A stretch of 64,000 bases of DNA from Clostridium tepidiprofundi DSM 19306 (GTDB lineage: Bacteria; Bacillota; Clostridia; Clostridiales; Clostridiaceae): assembly GCF_001594005.1 (NCBI RefSeq), contig NZ_LTBA01000002.1:62001-126000 (forward strand). Reading direction: 5' to 3'. Below, piece after piece: positions 57,760-64,000 of the stretch (its first letter is position 1; every line of letters begins with the position of its first letter). The notes beneath the pieces were generated by a model, which made no database searches, was not told where the DNA came from, and saw nothing but the letters and a program-made list of their open reading frames with translations. A program made the translations under genes and the position numbers.

Positions 57760-57927
57760 TTATTCCACCTCCTTTGACTACTATTATTATATTACTTCTA
57801 TGATTTAATTATAGCGTATATTACGAAATATTTAAAGTTTAATTTCATTCTATTATAGAGTATTTAATACCATATTTAATGTTTACATGTACCATGCTTT
57901 TATTTTCTTTGTTTTTCTTTAATTCTG

Positions 57928-57955
57928 TTGTAAAACTCGCATACAATGGTATAAT
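57928..57955 (+). promoter_or_regulatory. Promoter of nadE
   Basis: TTGTAA (57928-57933), 16-base spacer, TATAAT (57950-57955). Predicted start about 57962, directly before the palindromic leader. Confidence 0.6.
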
Positions 57956-57965
57956 CTTATTGAGA

Positions 57966-58037
57966 TATACTTATCAAGCTATAAATTTCGTATTTTTGTC
58001 TAGAGAATTATACGATTTTAAAAACTTTGCAAGTATA
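57966..58037 (+). repeat. Palindromic leader of nadE (element copy 2)
   Basis: Imperfect 72-bp inverted repeat: TATACTTATCAAG... on the left against the reverse complement of ...CAAGTATA on the right, with centre TCTAGAGA. In the mRNA it would form one long hairpin just before the ribosome-binding site. Related to 22725-22806. Confidence 0.6.
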
Positions 58038-58057
58038 ACAAGAAAGGTAGTGAATAT

Positions 58058-59974
58058 ATGAAAAACGGTTTTATAAAAGTTTCATCAGCATGTCCCATAA
58101 CAGATATAGCAAATATAGAATTCAACATAAAAAATATAAAAAATTGTATAGATATAGCACTTAAAGAAAAATCTAAATTGATTGTTCTTCCCGAACTATG
58201 TATTACTTCATATACATGTGCAGATCTTTTCCTTCAGAATCAATTATTAGAACATTCTAATAAAGCTATTGAAGAATTATGCTCTTATTCTAAGGGAAAA
58301 GACATTTTAATTGCAGTAGGTGCTCCTCTTTTATATAGAACATGCTTATATAACTGTGCATACATAATATTCAGTGGTAAAATACTTGGCATAATTCCAA
58401 AAAGCTATATCCCAAATTATAATGAATTTTATGAAAAAAGATGGTTTACTCAAGGATTAAATGTGGTAAATGAAACAGTTGATATGATATTTCAAAAAGA
58501 CATACCATTTGGAACTGATTTGATTTTTACATATAACAAATTTAAATTTGGATTTGAAATATGCGAAGACCTTTGGACTACAATTCCTCCAAGCAGTTAT
58601 TTGAGCATTTTAGGAGCAAATATAATAGGCAACTTATCAGCTTCAAATGAAATGGTAAGCAAGGCAGATTATAGACGTGGACTTGTATCTTCTCAAAGTG
58701 CAAGATGTTTATCTTCTTATATTTATTCGTCATCAGGTGTTTTTGAATCATCAACTGATTTATTATTTAGTGGTCATTTGCTTATAGGTGAAAACGGTAC
58801 AATATTAAAAGAAAATTCGAGATTCCAGCGTGAAAATGAAGTCATTACGTCTATTATTAACATTGATAAATTAAATAGTGAAAGATTAAAAAATGTTAGC
58901 TTTAGGGATAGCGTTAAATATTGTCCTTTCAAAGTAAGAGAGATCGCTTTTGAATATAATTCACTTGATATTGGAAAATTTGATAGATATATAGATAGGC
59001 ATCCTTTCGTTCCTAATGATGAAATTAAAAGGGAAAAAAGATGTAGTGAAATATTCAAAATTCAATCTTCTGCTCTTGCAAAACGTATAAATCATACAAA
59101 AATAAATAAAGCAGTTGTAGGAATTTCAGGTGGACTCGATTCCACATTAGCACTACTAGTAATAATAAAGACATTTGATATGCTAAGCATACCTCGAAAA
59201 AATATAATAACAATTACAATGCCTGGATTTGGAACAACAGACAGAACCTATTCAAATGCAGTAAACTTATGTAAATTTTTAGGTACTGATTTAAGAGAAA
59301 TAAACATAGTTGATGCATGTATTCAACATTTTAAAGATATAGGTCATCTAGCTAAAGTACATGATGTAACCTATGAAAATGTTCAGGCTAGAGAAAGAAC
59401 ACAAATACTTATGGATATCGCAAATAAAGAATGTGGTCTCTTAATTGGAACAGGAGATTTATCTGAACTAGCTTTAGGATGGTGTACATATAATGGAGAT
59501 CACATGTCAATGTACTCTGTTAACTGCTCTATACCAAAAACTCTAGTAAGATACTTAGTAAAATATGTTGCAGAAAAAGAAGTAAGCCAAAATATTTCAG
59601 AAATTTTAATAGATATTTTAAATACACCTGTAAGTCCCGAGTTACTACCCAAAGACAAAAGCGGTAAAATAACTCAAAAAACAGAAGATATAGTTGGACC
59701 TTACGAACTTCATGATTTCTTTTTATATCACTTTATGCGTTATGGCACAGAACCTAGTAAAATACTTTTTCTTGCCAAACATGCTTTTAAAGAAGACTAT
59801 TCAGAGGAAGTTATTAAAAAATGGCTTTATAAATTCATACATAGATTCTTTACTCAACAGTTTAAAAGGTCTGCATTGCCTGATGGACCAAAAGTGGGAA
59901 CAGTTAGTCTATCTCCAAGAGGCGATCTAAGAATGCCTTCTGATGCAAGCAGCACGCTGTGGAAAAGTTTCTAA
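58058..59974 (+). CDS. nadE: Glutamine-dependent NAD+ synthetase
   Basis: 638 residues. N-terminal nitrilase-type glutaminase with Glu46 (LPELC), Lys115 (IPKSYIPN) and Cys169 (FEICEDLW); C-terminal amidoligase with the ATP P-loop SGGLDST (357-363), then GTGDLSELALGW and the family end SPRGDLRMPSDASS. Converts deamido-NAD to NAD+ using glutamine ammonia and ATP. GAAAGG lies upstream of the ATG. Single gene with its own promoter and a hairpin leader. Confidence 0.95.
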   Translation: MKNGFIKVSSACPITDIANIEFNIKNIKNCIDIALKEKSKLIVLPELCITSYTCADLFLQNQLLEHSNKAIEELCSYSKGKDILIAVGAPLLYRTCLYNCAYIIFSGKILGIIPKSYIPNYNEFYEKRWFTQGLNVVNETVDMIFQKDIPFGTDLIFTYNKFKFGFEICEDLWTTIPPSSYLSILGANIIGNLSASNEMVSKADYRRGLVSSQSARCLSSYIYSSSGVFESSTDLLFSGHLLIGENGTILKENSRFQRENEVITSIINIDKLNSERLKNVSFRDSVKYCPFKVREIAFEYNSLDIGKFDRYIDRHPFVPNDEIKREKRCSEIFKIQSSALAKRINHTKINKAVVGISGGLDSTLALLVIIKTFDMLSIPRKNIITITMPGFGTTDRTYSNAVNLCKFLGTDLREINIVDACIQHFKDIGHLAKVHDVTYENVQARERTQILMDIANKECGLLIGTGDLSELALGWCTYNGDHMSMYSVNCSIPKTLVRYLVKYVAEKEVSQNISEILIDILNTPVSPELLPKDKSGKITQKTEDIVGPYELHDFFLYHFMRYGTEPSKILFLAKHAFKEDYSEEVIKKWLYKFIHRFFTQQFKRSALPDGPKVGTVSLSPRGDLRMPSDASSTLWKSF

Positions 59975-59984
59975 AATCAAAGAA

Positions 59985-60790
59985 AAGCTTAATAGATAAT
60001 AGTGAACCTTAAATAGATAATAGTGAATAATGAATAGGGAATAGTAGAGGTGGAAATCGTTACACGATTTCTTTAATGATAAGATTGCCAGTTGGCTAGT
60101 GGGCTAGTTGATTTTGAAATTACTGTGTAATTTCTTCAAAAATAGATTGTCAGTTGGTTAGATTGCTAGTGGCCAGTTAATTAAGATTGCAAGTTGACCA
60201 GTTGGTCAGTTTGCTAGTGGCTAGTAAATGATGAAATCGCTGCACGATTTCTTAATTGCAATATAAAACATTCATTGATTGAAAGTATATAGCAATCAAG
60301 TCATAAACCTGCTCTAGCAGTCTAGCACTCTAGCAAACTAGCATCATTTCCTAAAACCTATTTCCTGGTACCTAGTACCTATTCCCTATTTCCTAGCACC
60401 TGATAAAATATTCGCTGTCAAGTCACAAATCTGTACTGAAGATTGGAGACTAAAATAAAGTCGCCAATCACCAGTAACCAGTCGCCAAAGCAGATTGTTA
60501 CTTTGATGAAAATTAGCACTTAGAACTTTGTTCTTAAATAGATAGTAGTTTTCAAGTTACAAATCTGTACTAGCAGACTAGCCCTCTAGCAGCCTGGCAA
60601 ACTTGCTTCATTTCTAGCACCTAAAACAGATACTGGTATACAAATGGTAAATCTGTACTGGAGACTGGGGACTAGGGATTTGGAATTAGATAAGCTGGAG
60701 ACTGAACAAAAGTCACTAATCGCCAATCTCAAAAACAAATTGTGACTTAGCTAGAGATTAAAACCTGGTACCTTCTTTTCTCTCCTAGCC
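59985..60790. repeat. CTAG-rich word-like composite repeat, block B
   Basis: About 800 bases of recurring words (ctagtggctagt, cctagtacctatt, ggagactggggacta, gtcgccaatcacc, gaatagtgaataatgaatag). Three short hairpins with the frame GAAAT-N6-8-ATTTC lie at 60053-60071, 60116-60134 and 60233-60251. The part 60328-60704 is repeated at 62349-62716. No gene is seen in 59975-61020. Confidence 0.8.
60328..60704 (+). repeat. Long direct repeat, left copy, flanking the parA-like gene
   Basis: About 375 bases matching 62349-62716 with roughly 90% identity by eye and small indels. Shared runs include TCATTTCCTAAAACCTATTT and TTAGCACTTAGAACTTTGTT. Same orientation as the right copy. Confidence 0.85.
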
Positions 60791-61020
60791 CCTAGTACTA
60801 CATAGCCTAATTATTAATTATAGTCCTTTAAAAAACTGATAAAATAACAAACTCGTTAGTATCAGCTTATTCATTAGTTTCCAATTTTTAGATATATATA
60901 CATTAGTCAATTCTTCACATACCTATTTATATATTTTACTAAATCTAAGCTTTACATAGGTATCATATTTTGTAACTATATTTCAACAATACTCACCACT
61001 TTCCTGTTTTGGAGTACTAA

Positions 61021-61042
61021 AAAAGAGCCAATAACATGGCTC
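61021..61042 (-). terminator. Terminator of the parA-like gene
   Basis: GAGCCA/TGGCTC stem (61025-61030 with 61037-61042), 6-base loop, followed on the minus strand by TTTTTT. Confidence 0.75.
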
Positions 61043-61052
61043 ACAATATCTC

Positions 61053-62099
61053 TTACCACAATGCATTTGAAATATGTCTAAGCTGGTTTTTACATTTTTC
61101 CACCGATGCATTAACTGTGGTTTTAACTTTATTTATTCTCATACTTTCTCCCTGCTGTAATAATAAAACTGGTTTTGATAAAGCTGAAGAAATTCTCCCA
61201 GTTCCCAAAAAATCATCTAATAAAAAAATATGATTATCAGGATTGTCAGTCGTAAAACTTGTAATATTTCTATTTACAATATCTTTAACTTTTTCAATAT
61301 ATACCTTAGTTTGCTGATTTGGTTTATTCTTAGCATTCTTCTGTGTTGACCAAGTACAGTGAGTTAATATAATCATTTGTATCTTCGGAGTCTTCAAATT
61401 AGGAGTTAAATAACTCATATTTCTTCTAAAATCACTTGAAGGGTCTTTTAGCGTTTTTAATAATAAATTTAATGAATTAATAGATTGTTGATCTGTCCTT
61501 ACTGGAATTATTAAAGCATCACTTGCATGCCATGCTAAATGTGTTGCTCCCGAAAAAAATGGTGATGTATCTATCAAACACTTGCTACAACCAGTCTCTT
61601 GCATTTCTCTGTCTGTTTCTTTTCTTAATGAAAGTAATATATTCTCAACTATCTGTTCCTTTGTTGGACTTTGAACATTATTCGCTTGATTTAACGCAGT
61701 AGCTAATTGAGAAGGCAATATGTATAATTCATCTGATGATGGTATATAGTATGAATTATCATCAAAAAATTGATTTGTAGCAGAAATTCTGCAAGCAACT
61801 CTTGTAGGTTTCCCCAATCCTGGTACAATATACGGCAATATCATATCCTTAACATTCGTGGATGCATTTGTAAAGTAATTATTATCATAAAAATATGATA
61901 AATTACCTTGTGCACAAGTATCAACCGCTAAAACATTTCTAGCTAAATAAGATAAATTAAATGCCAATGTTGTTTTCCCTATTCCTCCTCTCAAATTACA
62001 TATAGTATATTTTTTATACTTAGGTAAGTTTATAGATATTTCTTCACCTGCAGAAATAGACTCTTGTATTTCTACTATATCTTTTATGTCTGTTTTCAC
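61053..62099 (-). CDS. ParA/MinD-like ATPase, orphan, with altered signature
   Basis: 348 residues from GTG 62099 (AAAGGA 9 bases upstream); an in-frame ATG at 62117 overlaps that site's leader and has none itself. P-loop RGGIGKTTLAFNLS (37-50): the deviant Walker A 'signature' Lys of ParA (KGG) is Arg. The switch region reads DTCAQGNLS where DxDPQGN is usual, and Walker B is CLIDTSPFFSG. A long insert (FDDNSYYIPSSDELYILPSQL) follows. No parB or centromere-like repeat is adjacent, so chromosome or plasmid segregation is unlikely; it may position another cargo. Long direct repeats flank it on both sides. Confidence 0.75.
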   Translation of the reverse strand: MKTDIKDIVEIQESISAGEEISINLPKYKKYTICNLRGGIGKTTLAFNLSYLARNVLAVDTCAQGNLSYFYDNNYFTNASTNVKDMILPYIVPGLGKPTRVACRISATNQFFDDNSYYIPSSDELYILPSQLATALNQANNVQSPTKEQIVENILLSLRKETDREMQETGCSKCLIDTSPFFSGATHLAWHASDALIIPVRTDQQSINSLNLLLKTLKDPSSDFRRNMSYLTPNLKTPKIQMIILTHCTWSTQKNAKNKPNQQTKVYIEKVKDIVNRNITSFTTDNPDNHIFLLDDFLGTGRISSALSKPVLLLQQGESMRINKVKTTVNASVEKCKNQLRHISNALW

Positions 62100-62324
62100 A
62101 ATTATACTTCCTTTCATTTTGATATTAATTCTATTATAATAATATTTTTGGGAATTGTAAATAATAATTTTGAAATTATTTTTCCTTCATGATATCAAAA
62201 ATGGAATTTTAAAAAATCAACATAAAAGAAACCCATCACTTATTTCCCTCAAAGTTGTTTTAATCAAATATTCCCCTTAATGTTTTTATATATGAAACTT
62301 AATTAACCTATGTAGCACCGGCAT

Positions 62325-62716
62325 ACAAATATCAAATCTGTACTAACCCTCTAGCAAACTAGCTCATTTCCTAAAACCTATTTCCTGGTACCTAGTACCT
62401 ATTTCCTAGCACCTGATAAAATATTCGCTGTCAAGTCACAAATCCGTACTGGAGACTAGAGACTAAAATAAAGTCGCCAATCTCCAGTAACCAGTCGCCA
62501 AAGCAGATTGTTACTTTGATGAAAATTAGCACTTAGAACTTTGTTCTTAAATAGATAGTAGTTTTCAAGTTGTAAGTCTGTACTAGCAGACTAGCCATCT
62601 AGCAAACTTGCTTCATTTCTAGTACCTAAAACAGATACTGGTATACAAATAGCAAATTTGTACTGGAGACTGGGGACTAGGGACTAGGGATTTGAGATTA
62701 GATAAGCTGGAGACTA
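62325..62716. repeat. CTAG-rich repeat block C, right copy of the long direct repeat
   Basis: 62349-62716 repeats 60328-60704 in the same orientation; the preceding bases carry more of the same words (accggcatacaaatatcaaat-type). It extends to within about 20 bases of the yaaR stop. The remainder of 62118-62733 is A/T-rich without a gene. Confidence 0.8.
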
Positions 62717-62733
62717 AATCCTCCCCCTTTGTT

Positions 62734-63156
62734 TTATCTGTAAATGTCCACAACAAGTCCCGTAATTTCATCAATTGTAGCTGCAATATTTAAGTTATCT
62801 TTTTCTTGTGATAAAAGCATTTGAGCTAATTCTTCTAATTTACTATCTATCGTATCAACTGTAACAAAATATTGCGTTTGCCAAAAACTAATATCTTTTT
62901 TTACACTATACATATATTTCAATATTGAATCTAAGTACTCCTTAATCATTCTCTTGTATGCTCTAACATCAGCATAACTCTTAGTTATTGTAAGCCTATT
63001 TCCTTTTTTCTTTATTTCATCAAGCATTTTTTTTAGTTGCTGCTCAGATTTTTTCTGTTTTGCAAAATTAAAACTCTGAGAAAAATCTTTTTTAGATGCT
63101 ACAACCTTCTTTTCAGATTTAATATTAGATGCACCATTTATTCTGTTGATTTCCAA
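62734..63156 (-). CDS. yaaR: YaaR/DUF327 family protein
   Basis: 140 residues from a TTG start at 63156. N-terminus MEINRINGASN, then a helical domain (LTITKSYADVRAYKRMIKEYLDSILKYMYSVK, FVTVDTIDSKLEELAQMLLSQEKDNLNIAATIDEITGLVVDIYR; about 54-85 and 97-140) that matches the DUF327 family, of unknown function and often near DNA-replication genes in Firmicutes. The ribosome-binding site GGGGGTGAT is part of a CACCCCCTGGTG palindrome copy (63162-63173). Confidence 0.85.
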   Translation of the reverse strand: MEINRINGASNIKSEKKVVASKKDFSQSFNFAKQKKSEQQLKKMLDEIKKKGNRLTITKSYADVRAYKRMIKEYLDSILKYMYSVKKDISFWQTQYFVTVDTIDSKLEELAQMLLSQEKDNLNIAATIDEITGLVVDIYR

Positions 63157-63161
63157 AAAAT

Positions 63162-63285
63162 CACCCCCTGGTGTATTATTATATCACCCCAGGGGGTGAA
63201 ATAACACCCCTGGGGTGACATATGAGAGGTTGAAATAACACCCCTGGGGTGACGTATGAGAGGTTGAAATAACACCCCTGGAGTA
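63162..63285. repeat. Array of CACCCC-W-GGGGTG palindromes upstream of yaaR
   Basis: Five copies: 63162-63173 (CACCCCCTGGTG), 63185-63198 (CACCCCAGGGGGTG), 63205-63217 and 63239-63251 (both CACCCCTGGGGTG), and a decayed one from 63273 (CACCCCTGGAGT). The last three lie in a tandem repeat of exactly 34 bases (units 63200-63233, 63234-63267, partial from 63268). Confidence 0.9.
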
Positions 63286-63304
63286 AAGTTGTAAGTCTTT
63301 GTGT

Positions 63305-64000
63305 TTATATTGCTTTAGCCACATATTTTCCACATGGTAGTTCATCAAAGCTGTACCATCCATTATCATCAGATATTGTATATTCAATTGGAATAAGCTT
63401 GTCATTCAACTCTACTCTATATAAAATCACAACCGCTTTTTTGATTGCTCTTCCAAAATCATCCTTTATATAACCACACATATTCGTTTTTAGCTGTCTT
63501 TTTATAAGCTCTACATCAACATCAATAATTCTATCAGTTTCAGTTATATCAATTTGTTTGGTATATTGTTCAAATTTAGGATTATCTATATAAACAATAT
63601 AATTCCCTCTTCTTAAATCATAGAAAACAAATTGTCCATATTCATTTGAATTTGTAACCCTAAAAATAGACTTATTACAACACCAATCACATACCTTTAA
63701 TAAATACACTGGTATATTTTTTATTGGATTGCAATTTTCATCTTTAATATGACCTGATATTAAAGCTTTACTACAAAAACACTTTTTTTGAAGGCACATA
63801 TTATATTTAAACATTTTTGTATAAATACACATCATTCCACTGCAGTATTTGTAATAACCTTTTTTATTTACTGTAATTCTTATAACACTATTTAATTTAA
63901 CACCAAAAAAAACGTATAACCCTTCACATGAAGTATATACAAAACCTATTTCTTTATTGCATTTATTATAAAAAACAACCTTTGCATTTTCTATTGGATG
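63305..64000 (-). CDS. Cys-rich repeat protein with carboxypeptidase-regulatory-like domains, N-terminus outside window
   Basis: The frame stays open without a stop from 63305 to the window edge (232 codons). The in-frame ATG at 63835 is internal and has no ribosome-binding site, so the protein starts outside the window. Three repeat units of about 80 residues are visible, with equivalent positions HPIENAKVVFYNKC, NPIKNIPVYLLKVC and RAIKKAVVILYRV; two are preceded by xxGxIKD. DNGWYSFDELPCGKYVAK and NEYGQFVFYDLRRGNYIVY are the closing strands of such beta-sandwich (prealbumin-like) folds. Many Cys (MCLQKKCFCSK, CDWCC). Likely a surface or spore-coat protein; that location is inference. Confidence 0.72.
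   Translation of the reverse strand, partial: HPIENAKVVFYNKCNKEIGFVYTSCEGLYVFFGVKLNSVIRITVNKKGYYKYCSGMMCIYTKMFKYNMCLQKKCFCSKALISGHIKDENCNPIKNIPVYLLKVCDWCCNKSIFRVTNSNEYGQFVFYDLRRGNYIVYIDNPKFEQYTKQIDITETDRIIDVDVELIKRQLKTNMCGYIKDDFGRAIKKAVVILYRVELNDKLIPIEYTISDDNGWYSFDELPCGKYVAKAI

Noticed and set aside
63200-63285. Possible CRISPR array at the 34-bp repeats
   Set aside because: The whole 34-base unit repeats, including the part that would be spacer; only two and a half units exist.

Overview
This is a low-GC (roughly 70% A+T by eye) chromosomal window from a spore-forming Firmicute, most likely Clostridiaceae. Pointers are an alpha/beta small acid-soluble spore protein, a PdaB-type deacetylase, DUF4364, a T-box before valS, strong GGAGG ribosome-binding sites with some TTG and GTG starts, a SufBC-like minimal Fe-S system and a giant 2-hydroxyacyl-CoA dehydratase-activase-type protein. 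No phage, conjugation, CRISPR or restriction-modification genes were seen. Both window edges cut genes: a DUF2500 protein on the left and a Cys-rich beta-sandwich repeat protein on the right.

Layout. 1-8 kb: DUF2500 (partial), metallo-beta-lactamase hydrolase, DinB-like protein, a secreted Tyr/Asp-rich repeat protein, an AMIN-like/SPOR lipoprotein, a truncated NUDIX gene against a tRNA array (Val-Phe-Gly-Cys), Hsp33, a methyltransferase, a SASP and tRNA-Gly(CCC). 8.7-14.5 kb: oppABCDF peptide transporter. 15.2-20.3 kb: lysine/diaminopimelate genes asd-dapA-dapB and dapH, with a PLP aminotransferase on the opposite strand that probably completes the acetylated DAP branch. 20.3-31.8 kb: two-OB-fold SSB-like protein, PdaB-like deacetylase, DUF4364, beta-propeller, folC, valS with T-box, a heptad-repeat protein, DUF1963 and an AAA/PD-(D/E)XK protein. 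32-41.6 kb: a NitT/TauT-type ABC importer whose lipoprotein lies about 6.4 kb from its ATPase and permease, with the 1435-residue activase and an MFS exporter between them. 41.7-51.6 kb: transglutaminase-like membrane protein, recX, M16 peptidase, queT, L,D-transpeptidase, tcdA, SufBC-like pair, and a telA-yceG pair. 52-64 kb: two small exported unknowns, a YcdB/YcdC-SLH surface protein, SPFH-NfeD, nadE, an orphan ParA ATPase flanked by long direct repeats, yaaR and the partial repeat protein.

The window's most unusual content is non-coding. (i) A 161-162-bp MITE-like element with about 27-bp terminal inverted repeats occurs three times, with at least three relics; one copy separates valS from its T-box. 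(ii) A CACCCC-W-GGGGTG palindrome recurs at four loci, including a perfect 50-bp palindrome between pdaB and DUF4364 and a 34-bp tandem array upstream of yaaR, where it supplies the ribosome-binding site. (iii) Word-like CTAG-rich composite repeats fill several gaps and contain short hairpins whose stems vary in a compensatory way. (iv) Paired-hairpin elements resembling IS200/IS605 ends, and an imperfect palindrome forming the nadE leader, also recur. All calls come from reading the sequence; no database search was run.
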